Assembly: GCA_029204225.1 (NCBI GenBank)
Contig: CM055097.1
Coordinates: forward strand, 32,082,802 to 32,146,801
DNA: 64,000 bases
Source of the DNA: Diphasiastrum complanatum
Taxonomy: Eukaryota > Streptophyta > Lycopodiopsida > Lycopodiales > Lycopodiaceae
Reading direction: 5' to 3'
The position numbers were made by a program, and so were the translations under genes. Below are positions 45,832 through 57,645 of the stretch, in pieces. Position 1 is the stretch's first letter; each line of letters starts with the position of its first letter. Below the pieces are notes generated by a model. The model did not search any database. It saw nothing but the letters and a program-made list of their open reading frames with translations, and had not been told where the DNA came from.

Positions 45832-46892
45832 AATGACATCCATGGGTGGATATATGTTAGAATCTAGTGAGAAACTAACTTCCACAAAGTATTCCATTTG
45901 GAAAGTAAGAATGGAATCACTCATGATCTCTTTGATATTGTCTTAGGAGTTGAGGAAGAGCCTCAAGCTCCCCAAGAACAACTAGAATACAAGAAGAGGG
46001 TTAGATTAACCCTACATTGCTTGAAGTTAAATGTAAGCAATGACCTCTTGAACGAGAGGTGGCTTCTTGTACCACATCAAAAGAGGCTTGGGATTCACTA
46101 AAGAACATTTATGAATCCAATAACACTTCAAGAGTGCTTATGCTAAGAAACTTGATCTTGCAAAGCATGAGGGGAAGTGGAGAAAATGGACAAGAGTATG
46201 TCCTTAGGATAAAATCCTTGAACAAAGAATTGGGATCTATAGGAGAGAAGATCCAAGACAATGAACTAGTACAAGAAATTTTGAATGGATTAGGAGATGA
46301 GTTCTCTAATCTAGTTCAATCTTTTGCTATTCAAGACCAACTTCCATCAATTGAAAAATTGCATAATGCTCTTGTGGCCGAGGAGAGTAGGCTTCTACAC
46401 CTCAAAACAAGAATGGGGTCCTTATCACTACATAATGGCGATGAGAAAGCAAACTTCACATCTAAAGGCAAAACCAAAACTCATCCTTTCAAGAAGATCC
46501 AAGGCAAGGAGGCCGAGGCAAAGGATGGAGGATGTACCTCCAAAGGGAAGCAAAAGAACAAAGCAAAGTTAAAGTGTTTCTTTTGTGGACAGAAAGGACA
46601 CTTTGCTTCCGAATGCTATAAGAAGAAGAATGCACAAGGGAATGAAGATCAAGGCAATCTTGCACAAGAGGAGGAGGAAGAGGATGGCTTCAACACATCC
46701 TTTATGGTAGCATCTTTACCAACATCAAGCCAAGATACATGGTGGATTGATAGTGGGGCTAGTTCCCACATGTCATTCAACAAGCATTATTTTTCTTATC
46801 TACTTTCTTGTAATGATTCTAAGAAATCAATCTACACTGCTAGTGATCAAGAATGCAAGATAGATGGCATAGGATATATTCCATTAGCTTAG
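45832..46892 (+). pseudogene. Copia element C, gag, knuckle and protease
   Basis: The start MTSMGGYMLE...YSIWKVRMESL fits a Copia gag. Frameshifts near 45925 and 46055 break it, then a long frame runs 46059-46892. That frame has the NLI-LQSMRGS/YVLRIKSLNKEL capsid helix region, a zinc knuckle CFFCGQKGHFASEC at 46575-46616, an acidic EEEEED linker, and the protease site WWIDSGASSHM near 46740-46773. It ends in TAG at 46890-46892 after a frameshift. A related gag lies inverted at 57.6-58.6 kb. Confidence 0.85.
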
Positions 46893-48303
46893 GATCATCT
46901 AAGAGGATAGATCTTGATAATGTTTTGTATGTTCCATCCATTACAAAAAACTTGCTTAGTGTTGGTCAATTAATGGACAATGGACTAGATGTACATTTCA
47001 AGAATGGAGTGTGTTCCATCTTGAAAAATGATAAGTGCATAGCTAGTGGCATTAAGCAAGGAAGGCTCTTTAAGTTGGATGCTAATGTGGCTATTGAAAG
47101 TGTGAATATGGTTAGGGAGGAGTTGACTCAAGTGGAGCTTTGGCACAAAAGATTGGGCCATCCTAATCTTCAATCAATGTAATCCATGGCATCAAAGGAG
47201 CTAGATCTTGGCCTACCAAAAGCTTTCAAGAAGTGTGGCAAAGTGTGTGAGGCATGTGGCCTTGCAAAGTCACACAAGACTTCCTACAAGAGATCTTTAA
47301 CAAGATCTACCTCACCTTTAGATCTTATCCATTCGGATGTACATACTTTTTCTCATGAAAGTAATGGAGGTGCTTTAATGTATGTGACTTTTATAGAGGA
47401 TTGTACTAGATACACTTGGATTGAATTATTGCCTAAGAAAAGCCTTTATATGAAGCTTTTGAAAAGTTTAAGTCTCTAGTGGAAAAGCAACTTAGTTCTT
47501 GCATTAAAGTTCTAAGATGTGATAATGGAGGAGAGTATATCTCCAACAAGATGAGAGACTTTTGTGAGATCAATGGCATTAAGAGAGAACTCAATTGTCC
47601 TTACACCCCCCAACAAAATGGGGTGGCCGAGAGGAAAAATAGGAGTCTTTATGAATGTGCGAAGTCTTTAAGACTTGATGCATCTCTACCCATCACTTTT
47701 TTGGGGGAGGCCATAACTTGTGCTAATTACTTATGATGTAATAGGCTTCCTACTAGTGCTATTGGTGGGATCTCACCATTTCAAGCTTTGTTTGGCAATA
47801 AGCCCCATGTAAAAGATTTTAAAGTGTTTGGATGTATATGTTATGTCCACATTTCTTTGGAAACAAGAAGGAAAGAAGATGCAACTTCCTTCAAAGGAAT
47901 ATTTGTAGGCTATAGTGAAAATAACAAAGGATATAGGATATTTGATCCTATTTCAAAGAAAGTAAAAGTTAGCAAGGATGTCTTGTTTGATGAATCTCAA
48001 AGCTACAAGTTGTCTCCAAATGCATCTAATCTCTTAGGTGATGAAGATCTTGCAACACCCGAGGAGGAGCCTCTTGAAAATGATCTTTTGGAAGATCAAA
48101 ATCAAGTGCCAAAGGAGCCGAGAAGATCCACAAGGAGCAAGGCCGAGCCTTCAAGGCTCACATACTTTGATAAAGGGAAGCAAAGGGAAGACACATCTCC
48201 TTCTACCTCTTACTCTTTTCTAACCACAATGCGTGAAGAGCCATCATGTTATGAAGATGCAAATAGATCACAAGTTTGGAGAGATGCAATAAGTAGAGTT
48301 TGA
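46893..48303 (+). pseudogene. Copia element C, integrase
   Basis: LDNVLYVPSITKNLLSVGQL and LWHKRLGHPN (HHCC finger start) lead to CEACGLAKSHK. HSDVH and CDNGGEYIS carry the first two catalytic Asp, and YTPQQNGVAERKNRS supplies the Glu. Post-core VFGCICYVHI, FKGIFVGYSENNKGYRIFDP and VLFDES follow. Breaks: stop at about 47180, frameshift near 47475, TGA near 47734, and loss of frame at 48301. All motifs survive, so the decay is moderate. Confidence 0.88.
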
Positions 48304-48307
48304 TGCT

Positions 48308-49713
48308 TTGATAGATAATCAAACTTGGAATCTTGTACACCTTCCATATGGGAAGAAGCCACTTGCATGTAAGTGGATCTATAGATTGAAGTACAATCAA
48401 GATGGATCTATACGTAAGTACAAAGCTAGATTGGTTGCTAAGGGGTTTCTTCAAACTAAAGGCATAGATTATGAAGAAACATTTGCTCCTATAGCAAAAC
48501 TTGTAACAATTAGATTGATCATTTGTATTGCTACTTTATTCAAGTGGAATCTCTATCAAATGGATGTGACAAATGCTTTCTTGAATGTCTACTTGGAGGA
48601 GGAAATATACATGTTGCAACCCGAGGGCTTCATCAAGGATGGTGAGGAGGACAAGGTTTGCCACTTAAGGAAGAGCCTATATGGCTTGAAGCAAGCACCT
48701 AGATCTTGGTACTCTAGGTTGCATGATTTTCTCTACTCTCTTGGCTTTGTGATTAGCTCTTATGGGCCTTCTTTGTACATCAAATGTAATGATAGAAAGA
48801 TCATCATTTTAGTAATTTATGCTGATGATATCATATTGACAGGAAATGATGGTGAAGGCATAAGAAATGTTAAAGTTTCCTTGTCTAGTGAATTCAAGAT
48901 GGTAGATCTAGGACTTCTTACGTTCATACTTGGAATAGAAGTTACTAGAGGTAGTGATTTTACTTTTATAAGTCAATCAAAGTATGCTACTTCCATTCTT
49001 AAAAGGTTTGGCATGAAAGATTGTAAAGGGATTGACACCCCTATGGAGCAAGCTTAATGATTGTGATGAAGCATCCTTTGAGGACATCACACTCTTTAGG
49101 AAGTTAATAGGCTCCTTAATCTATTTAACAACCACTAGACCAGATTTGAGTTATAGTGTAAGCAAGTTAAGTCAACATATGCAAGGTCCTTTGATGCATC
49201 ATTGGAATAGTGCCAAGAGAGTGCTTAGATATGTCTCTTCTACTAGATTTTTTGGCATTCTCTATCAAGGATCTAACTTGTACTTGAGAGCATTTTCGGA
49301 TTCAGATTTTGCAAGAGACAAGATGGATAGAAGATCCATAAGTGCATTTGTCACTTTTCTTTGTGGAGGAGTGATATTTTGGCTTTCAAAAAAACAAGAT
49401 ACAATTTCTCTTTCCTCTTGTGAAGCCGAGTACAAGGCATTGACTTCAACAACCAAAGAACTCCTATGGCTAAGAAGACTTTTGGTGGAGCTTCAAGTGC
49501 TAAAGGCCGAGGAGGTCCTTTGCATCTATTGTGACAATCAAGCTTCTCAACAAATTGCTACCAATCCGATCTTCCATGCTCTACAAAGCATATTGAGATA
49601 GATCATCACTTTGTGAGGGAGAAGGTGCAATCCAAGAAGGTTCAACTTCATCATGTGCCTTCATCTGAGTGCATAGCTGATATCTTAACCAAACCTTTGG
49701 CTAAGAGTGATTA
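48308..49713 (+). pseudogene. Copia element C, RT and RNase H
   Basis: A 249-codon RT stretch is intact: CKWIYRLKYNQDGSIRKYKARLVAKGF, DYEETFAP, MDVTNAFLN (first Asp), LKQAPRSWYSRL and the YADD box at 48818-48829. A frameshift near 49050 precedes RNase H with TTRPDLSYSVSKLSQHM, SDSDFARDK-DRRSISAF, SSCEAEYKAL and YCDNQAS. A second frameshift near 49590 precedes the closing DHHFVREKVQSKKVQLHHVPSSECIADILTKPL. At 49713 it is cut by minus-strand gag. Confidence 0.9.
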
Positions 49714-49905
49714 AGCCAAACACCTTGCCATCTCGTTGCCTCCATTTGGTGATGCTAGCTGCATCAGCCTTTGGTGTGATTTCAGTACCATCAAATATGT
49801 CCCACAGTACTTTGGCTAGTAGAACGACTTTCATCTTAAACTTCTAGAGATGGTAGTTCTCTCCATCGAGTTTGTCGACTAGAGAGGAACTAGAAGTAGA
49901 ATCCA
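49714..49905 (-). pseudogene. Copia gag N-terminal fragment
   Basis: The minus strand starts MDSTSSSSLVDKLDGENYHL and continues KFKMKVVLLAKVLWDIFDGTE, the start of a Copia gag of the same layout as element A (19713). One stop follows the HL. It ends at the junction with Copia element C. Confidence 0.8.
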
Positions 49906-50489
49906 TTTTGGTATTGTAGCTATATCGTTGGTAGAAACAACAATAGCGGAATACTGTTGGCTGTGCACTTGTTGATATGAGGTCTCGGTAGAAACAAGAC
50001 TAATAACCCACAATGAATATGCAGATTACTGAGCCACCCAAAAACGATGTCCTAGATTACCTTATTACTTGACTAGCTTCAGAGAAACACACAATTTTGA
50101 TCAAATCTCTTAAGATCCAAATGAATGGATGCCACTAGGCACCTCTATATATTATTAAAGATCAGATTCAAACTCTAAAAAGGTGCATCAACAACCTTTG
50201 GGGCTTACTCATCTCAATCTCACTTGTAGCTTTTTCCAACAAGTGGTCAATTGGTCTCTATGGATCAAAAACAAATTTGGTACACTAAATCAAAGTGGAT
50301 GCTTCTCACACGTGGTTTGAGAACTCCACACAACAAAAGGTACCTATTGATTCTAAAAATCATCCAAAAATAGCTTTCATTGAGCAATTTGAATCTATGA
50401 ACCAATGGAGATCCCATCACACTCTCTAATCTTGATTTTTTCACTCAAAACTTTGATTGGAATGATCTACCTTCAAGCATGCATGGATC
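49906..50489 (-). other. Leader/LTR remnants between minus-strand Copia pieces
   Basis: I see no gene. CACACGTGG occurs at 50307-50315, a near match to the palindrome found in Copia LTR and leader regions here. Confidence 0.35.
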
Positions 50490-50504
50490 TAGCTATGATA
50501 CCTT
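50490..50504 (-). promoter_or_regulatory. Primer-binding site, minus strand
   Basis: The reverse complement reads AAGGTATCATAGCTAG, a diverged tRNA-Met site, followed on the right by an LTR end (...TTTTTAACA on the minus strand). Confidence 0.55.
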
Positions 50505-51340
50505 GTTAAAAATGTGTTTTTAGTACCTTTACTAGATCCATCATAACTTACATGCATGAGAGTTTGCACACTACCAAATCTATCATGATCAACTCAAATT
50601 TTGATAGGTATCAACCAAGATTTGGATCTAGGCACGAGCTCTTGTACACAACAAGTAATCATCCATCAAAGACAAGCCATTTCCATGCACATCCATGAAA
50701 AAACTAAGTTTTACTTAAGATTTTAGAGACATACAAGCATCCTACTCTCGGATAGAGAGAGAAAAACCAAGAGCCCTTGGTAGAAAGAGAATGCAACAAG
50801 AAAATCTGACTCAAAACAATTCTATTTCTCAAAAGTGTTCAAAGTACAATGAGAGTCCACATCCATATAGTGGTAGCTCGATTTCCTACTCAATTAAGCA
50901 TGTGGTGATCTCTAAAAATGATTGGATCCATGACTTACACCTCATAATTTGATTGGACCTCACAAGCCAATAGAATGAGGATTTTGGCTTATGCTGCACT
51001 ACTAGAAATTTTGTACTCCTACAATCTAGGACATGTGTCAACACCTCTGATGGATGTCTATCATGCATTTGATTTGTATAAGTCATGAGGAGATCAAGGC
51101 CCAACCTTATAATGACACTTGGCATGATTCTACTTGACTAGCTTTTGCCTACTTTCACATTGCTTTGTAAAACAAGCTAGCCTAAGGCATGAATTAGCTA
51201 ATGCAAATAGTCCTACTACTCACACATGGGAACATGCTCCACACATGTGTGATTTACATATGTGCATGAAAATGAAAACTAATGAAGCTAAATTTTGCAT
51301 AATTTTCACCTTTATGAATGTAAAGAGTAAAAAATAGATT
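50505..51340 (-). repeat. Minus-strand LTR, right end uncertain
   Basis: The left end starts with GTTAAAAATG next to the primer-binding site. The 50515-50650 part is shared with 40237-40345. The right limit is unclear. No gene lies inside, despite short frames at 50886-51125 and 51134-51337. Confidence 0.45.
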
Positions 51341-51844
51341 TTAGTTGTGTCTAATGGTAATCTTGCTCAGAGTACGAGTGAAATCAAATTTTCCAACCTA
51401 GAGGCTTCAATGTATTTACTTGACAGTGAATTATATGAACTTGTGAGAAATTGTCAAAAATTGGCAAATCTAGCTTGATTTAAACTATGTAAATTTGTAC
51501 GTAGGTGGGTCCCACACATGTGAATACATTTTGCCACATGTGCAGGCTACACTAGATAGGTTAGATATCATTCATATGGGTTACTTAGGTTTGTTTGATA
51601 ATAAATTTTAGGGCCAAATTCCTTGAAATCCACCAACTTGGCAAAACTCTAGGGTTAGGTAAGATTGACAAATTAGAGGAAAAATAGTCAATCATCTTCC
51701 TTATCAGATGCTAGATTTTCACCTAACTTGAGAGGAGAAGAGCCCTATGTTAAATTATTTTCCTTTTTAATAATCGACTAATCGGTTTTAATCCTCATCC
51801 ATTGTTTATTCAGTTCTGTGGATTTTCCCGTGTTTTTATACAAT
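51341..51844. other. Gene-free degraded sequence
   Basis: I see no gene or element boundary that I can support. Short CACATGTG-type palindromes occur around 51514 and 51534. Confidence 0.35.
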
Positions 51845-51889
51845 TTGTAGAATTACAAGTGTTTTTACACAATTTGCAGAAATACACGG

Positions 51890-52245
51890 AGTTTGACAAC
51901 AGTGTCGCATTCTCTCTCTCTACAACCTTGACAATGTCGCCTGTCAGAAATTACAAGTAAAATTACAATGTCACATTTTTTTGCATTTTTGCGACACTGT
52001 TTCTTGTCAGGAATTACGTGTAAAAATGCAGTGTCACCTTTTTCGCATTTTTCGCCTATTAGGATGTACGAGCAAAAATGCAGAGTCGCATTTTTTGCAT
52101 TTTTCAAAGTGTCTCAAATGCTAAGGAAATGACTCTGGCAAAGTGTGGAGCTACTCCAATATTAAGGAAATGAAATTTTAGGACACTGTCGTATTTTTTG
52201 CAAAAGCCGACATTGTCACCTTTTCGTGACACTGTCGCATGTGGC
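51890..52245. repeat. Degenerate repeat built on CAGTGTC/GACACTG
   Basis: Words of the type AAAATGCA-(G)-TGTC(A/G)CATTTTT and GCGACACTG recur at about 51898, 51967, 52003, 52030, 52078, 52180 and 52228, roughly every 50-65 bp, with inverted pairs able to form hairpins. It lies upstream of the TATA motif of the LTR ending at 53010, so it is probably the U3 part of that LTR. Confidence 0.6.
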
Positions 52246-53010
52246 AGTTTACGTTCATTTCTACAGAGTGACATGTTTAGTTCATTTATGCAGACAAACT
52301 AATTATGACCAATTTCACCGCTTATCAACAATCAGCTTCTGAGAAGGAACTGGATGTATGCTAGCAGACTCCAGCCAACTGGCAGTCGCATTTGACGACC
52401 TAATTACTTAGTATAAATTAGTTGTTCATACATCTCATCAATCAATGAATAATGTTGTGAATTGTGAAGGAGTTGAGTGTTATTACACGACGCTTCCTAC
52501 GCTCTCATCAAGCAGATCATTCACAATCAGAAAGTATTGTTGTTAGCTCTCTATCAAGCTTTCAAGCTTGATCTCTCTTGAGCATTCTAGCTCAATCTTT
52601 TAGAGATTATTTTAGAGTTGATATTGCACTACTGTTTATCAGCCTATTATCAGACTTATTCTCAGTTACTCAGAGACAACTTGAGAGTGCACGATTTCTA
52701 TCCCCTATTGTTTTGTGCTCATTAGCATCTAATCTTGTTTTTCTGAATCAATACTATTTCCTTATTGCGTTCAGTTTTGGTGTCAGAATGCATGCATCTC
52801 TGTATTGCTTTTGTAACTGATAGAAATTGTCCGAGAATTCAATACTTTATGTTTGGCTACGTAATCACTTAGTATCTAGTGATTTCAAAGTTAGTTGCTA
52901 AAGATTGAACGTGATTCCCATCACTACAACTTTGTTCAATTTTTGATAGGCGTAGTCATGCATTGGAAGTAGGAAGTTTCCGCATTACATTATCTCACCT
53001 ATTTCTGACA
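52246..53010 (+). repeat. Copia LTR (U3 end, R and U5) ending TTTCTGACA
   Basis: A TATA-like GTATAAATTA lies near 52411-52420. The right part (52850-53010) matches the truncated LTR at 19255-19532. No primer-binding site follows 53010, so this is a 3' LTR, a solo LTR or an end-truncated copy. The left limit may reach about 51800. Confidence 0.6.
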
Positions 53011-53089
53011 CCCTATTGTACATACAATCGATTATTCCATAGTGAGGAGATAGAAATTTTGGAGCACATTGGCAATCTTGAGGTTTCTA

Positions 53090-53560
53090 TTCACAAGATC
53101 CAAACACATCAATAATTGTAATTAAAAAATTTGCATCTGCTAGAGATAACGTTTGCATTGGGCCACATATATCAGAATGTACAACATCTAGCAAACCTTT
53201 AAATATGTGCTCATGATTTGATCTATTTGGTATTCTAGTCTATTTACCTATGATACAACTTTGATAGACTAGTAGATCAACTTTCTTATATGTGTAGTTG
53301 AGATCAGATACTAGAGATTTTCTAGACATATTCAAAATAGATTCATGATTTAAGTGCCCAAGCATGAATTGTTTATTAATAAGAACATTTCGAATTCTAC
53401 TGTATGTCCTAGATATGTAATTTTGCTAGTAGATAGCAAATTTGTAGAAAGATTAAATACATGAAGAACTTTAGATTCTAGTTTGAACTGACCATTCAGG
53501 AAGTTCAATTTAATAATCCTTTCACTTTGTTTACATGTGAGTTATTATAACCAGTTGAAA
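53090..53560 (-). pseudogene. Copia pre-integrase/integrase fragment
   Basis: The minus strand reads LNFLNGQFKLESKVLHVFN, NLLSTSKIT, GHLNHESILNMSRKSLV, a YQSCIIGK half-finger, LLDVVHSDICGPMQTL and FLITIIDVF. Its order and motifs match Copia element A (20690-21280). It is interrupted by stops and truncated at both ends. Confidence 0.82.
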
Positions 53561-54240
53561 AAAACTGGGAATTGTGAGTGAAGCAAAACTATAGTATGAG
53601 CAACTTAAGATTTTGAAGAAGAAGGTTTTACTCGTATACACAAAGTAGAAGTTTATGAAAAAGTTAGACAACATGGTGAAATACTTGAAGAAAAAATAAA
53701 TTTTCAAATACTGATGTACAAATGATATAGAAAACAACCAATGAATTTGTGGATGCAATTCAAAGTGCATGAGTGTTGATCATATAACAAATTATATGGT
53801 AAGATTTTGATTTTACACTACGATAGACAAATATGTGCAATTAAATTAGATACTTTTGGTACTGATTTAGGTTATGTTTTTATGACATGCAACACATATT
53901 ACGACATCATTTGACATTCTTTGCAAGAAATAGTGGAAGTCTTAGCATATGGCCATCGCAAGGAATGGAAAAATCTTATTGGCAAGCAAGAGCGACATTT
54001 CATAAAAGTACACAACATGGCGGGACTGGCACAAAAAACAGCTATATACTGCAACTTTTCCAATGGTTTTATAGAAGAATCCAAATTCGTCATAATACAA
54101 AATCGACGGATTATAAAAAATTTCAAAAATCATGCAAATTTATACAAGCCAGTAGGCTATAGACACACAATAAAATTTTTTATATTGAATAAAAATATTT
54201 ACAAAGTACAATTCAGTAGTATCTAATCTGCTTCCAATAT
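53561..54240. other. Gene-free AT-rich stretch
   Basis: No gene is supported. Overlapping short frames on both strands at 53887-54226 have no known domain. If the minus-strand ORF on the right is a real gene, this could include its 3' UTR. Confidence 0.35.
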
Positions 54241-54245
54241 TTTCT

Positions 54246-54656
54246 CTAATGAAAGTTGCAACTTAGAATCATGCAACAATTTTCTTCGTATGGATCCAAT
54301 AGCTCATAGTTTTCATGCTTACTCAGATCAATGTAAGCAGCATACAATGCAAAATGAGATGATCTGAGCATGGAATTCACTGGTCCATATCCTAAAATTT
54401 TAACCGCAATAGTTTTCTTTACAAAAATTATTTTATGCACTTTATTGAAATTATGTCCTCCAAGAAAATGAGACAGTGCCTTGATTGCCATAATCATAGT
54501 TTCACCATGTTGATGAAACTTTGAATGGGCAACACTTATCTCATTATTCTTGAAGGACTTCAGATAGTGTCCGAGTGCATGATCTCTTGAAAATTCTCCA
54601 GTAGAAGATCTATGCCCTCCTCGACGAATTGCGAAATCATCAAGAAAAATTGTTTC
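54246..54656 (-). pseudogene. Possible exon of an unidentified gene
   Basis: On the minus strand, a T-rich stretch ending in TTTCAG precedes an open reading stretch of about 136 codons ending in a stop at 54246. It has gene-like composition: TIFLDDFAIRRGGHRSSTG, a His-rich turn (HSKFHQHGETMIMAIKALS), KVHKIIFVKKTIAVKILG and LYAAYIDLSKHENYELLDP. The likely splice acceptor is at 54656/54657. It resembles none of the retroelement proteins here. I do not recognise the family. It could be the last exon of a host gene or a gene fragment carried by a transposon. Confidence 0.45.
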
Positions 54657-54741
54657 CTGAAATGATAAAAAACAAAGTAAGCTCCAGTATATAGTTTGAC
54701 ATAACAAATCTACTACTACTTGATAAGATACAAAAACTTAC
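54657..54741 (-). other. Possible 85-bp intron (GTAAGT...TTTCAG)
   Basis: The minus strand shows GTAAGT at 54741-54736 and a T-rich tract ending CAG at 54657, with a length typical of plant introns. The sequence right of the donor opens only seven codons in matching phase before a stop. It also resembles the nearby CTTCGGCTTT repeats, so the upstream exon is broken or the donor is false. Confidence 0.35.
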
Positions 54742-54799
54742 GCATTCGGCTTTACCATGAAATTAGCATTTAGAACAAGTCTATAGAAAAGAAATATGT

Positions 54800-55060
54800 T
54801 TTTCAACAGCTTCGGCTTTTTCGTATTTTCCTGAAATGTGACACTTGCATGGTTCAAAAGTTTAACTTGTGCAGTTCAAAAGTTTAACTGTTTTTAACAC
54901 CTTCGGCTTTTTCGCATTTTCCTGAAGAGAGAGAAAATTCTCGAAGGTCATCTATTTTTCATGTTGAACTGTTTCAAAGACACCTTCACCTTTTTAAGGG
55001 CACCTTCGCCTTCTTTGCAAAATCTCAAAGAGAGAGAAAAATGTTGAAGGCCGTCTATTT
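54800..55060. repeat. Degenerate CACCTTCGGCTTTTTCGCATT repeat
   Basis: Variants of CTTCGGCTTTTTCG-ATTTTCCTGAA and CACCTTCRCCTTTTT occur at about 54809, 54898, 54978 and 55001, each followed by AGAGAGAGAAAA or AAATGTGA. The repeat precedes the plus-strand LTR and may be part of its U3. Confidence 0.55.
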
Positions 55061-55178
55061 TGAACGAGGAACGTTCCTAGTCACTTCTCGAAATTTGCAA
55101 AGTGAGAGAAAACCACTTAACGTAAAATGCGAAGTGAGAGAATTAGCGACGTCCTCGTCCGTGTCAACGATGCTAAAT

Positions 55179-55885
55179 TGTTGACAGTATACACTATGTA
55201 TAGTTGTCACAAAAGCCATATACTTTCAAGTACAACGACTTTCCTAATTAGGTGACAAGCATTGAATGTAATTAATACACAGATGAAATCTATAAATAGA
55301 TCATCCGAGCACAAATTAGTGGTTCCTCTGTCCATGAGACATATTTGAGCATCCCAATTATGTTGTCATTGTTTGGTGTAATTGTTATTTTGTATTGTGC
55401 TTCAGTGTAATATAACAGCAGCTTGCTTTTATCTGTGTACAACGTAGATGAATGCTTGTTGTGATTGAATGCACTTTCATTGCTGTTTGATCGCGCTTGT
55501 TTACTCACTCTGATTAGAACACGGACGTCTAAGACTCCTCAGTTTCTGATAAGACGATGGCTGTCTTTGACGCCTGAGGAACTCGCGTTATCATACTGCT
55601 CTTTCATTCATTTTAGAACTATACTTCACGTTAAATCTGATTTCAGTAGTACCACATACAAACCATCTCTAATCTCTTCAGTGGACTGTACTCTTGTTTT
55701 AGAATTTGAATCAATTTTTAAGATCTTGTTGGGCAATTTGAACACTTAAAGCTGTGATTGCATTTAGCATAAGCTGTCTATTAGACTGTTTTTGCACCTA
55801 GCAGCCGATTAGAATAGGAGAGTTGTTCCGCAATATTCCTGCTCTCTTCTCCGTTCATGTTCTTCTATCTCCCTTGCCCCATCAA
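55179..55885 (+). repeat. LTR, plus orientation, of the inverted pair
   Basis: The reverse complement of 60320-60940 aligns with 55258-55885, including the TATA box TATAAATA at 55291-55298 and the end CCTTGCCCCATCA. No primer-binding site follows the end. The left limit (TGTTGACAGT) is approximate. Confidence 0.75.
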
Positions 55886-56334
55886 GATCAACTCAATAGA
55901 CACAAAAAATCATACATTCATCAAGCATGAATTCTAATTGCAAGAGCAAAATTGCCAAAATCACCATCAATCTTAGTTTCCAAGAAAGCGTATGTACAAA
56001 TGAGCTCCAAATCCATATTATGTGAGCTCAGATCTAAGATTAGGTCTTAGTGCCCTTAGCGTAGACCCTAACCCTAGCAATTAATGTCTTGGATCAAGCA
56101 AATTAGGTTCAAGATGTCTCGAGTTAGGTGGATCATCTTGGGAGGTGGCCAACCTCATCCAAATCCCTATAATCTATGAGTATGATTTGTGGCCTTGACA
56201 TGAACACACTTAATGGCCATGAATGGTGACTTTATTTATCATAATCTACTCTTAATTATCATACACATGTGGGAAACACTTGGCTATCCATCACGATGCC
56301 ATGTTGCATAGATCTAGGTGCTAGATTTTTAACA
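55886..56334 (-). repeat. Minus-strand 3' LTR piece
   Basis: On the minus strand, a TGTTAAAAATC start at 56334 follows AAGGAGTGTGAAAA, a short purine-rich run after the RNase H end to its right. Its left end is cut by the LTR at 55885. Confidence 0.5.
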
Positions 56335-56339
56335 TTTTC

Positions 56340-56950
<611 letters not shown>

Positions 56951-57079
56951 ACTGTAAAATTATCAGAATTAGTGAGATTAATTATGTTGACAAACATAAC
57001 AGAGTGAGTATTGATGTAGAAAGTATTTGATAGCTCATACAAAACTGTAAGAGAACCTAATCAAATTACAATAGAATAG

Positions 57080-57645
57080 AGAAGTATTCATTCATTGGCA
57101 ACTGTCGAATCAACTATCAATGATCAAGATGCAATCATGAAATTGTTATCAAGTCTGCCACCTACATATGAAAATTGCGTGATGATCATAACGACACACT
57201 CAGATTTAACTCTCTCCACAGTAATCGCTACATTTCCATAGGAAGACAATCGAAGAAGCATAGATAGCTCTTCGAATTTGGCATTGCATGCTCTATATGT
57301 AAACAAAGGCTCTAAACGTCAGAAGAAAAAAGACTCAAAACAATTTGTATCAAATCAAAAGCTAACATAGTCAAGAACAATTATCAAATCCACAATTGAA
57401 GAAGCCTATGTTTTGTAAGTATTGCAAACACACTAATCATGAGATTCAGGATTGGAGATATTGAAAGCAAAGAATGCCAACAACAAACAACCAGATTAAG
57501 AGGCTAATCATGTAGTTGTAGTAACATCTCAATCCCCCATTCAAGACATGGATGAAGGAGCGTTTATGATCAAAGATCAAAAAGCACAAAAGTCGATAAT
57601 GCTTGGTTTCCCAATTTTGGAACCACTCAACACATGACCACTCCT
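57080..57645 (+). pseudogene. Copia gag fragment, same family as element A
   Basis: AATGATCAAGA(T/C)(G/A)CAAT-ATGA, the SSLPPTYENCVMMI-type motif and the MFCKYCK knuckle start follow the order seen at 20130-20640. It ends at GTTQHMT (57620-57640), that is, inside the protease site, where an inverted gag/protease of another Copia family begins. Confidence 0.75.

Noticed and set aside
54246-54656. Macro-domain assignment for the putative exon
   Set aside because: A short stretch (AIKALSHFLGG...KIIFV) is only loosely reminiscent; the conserved N-terminal nucleotide-binding motifs are not visible.
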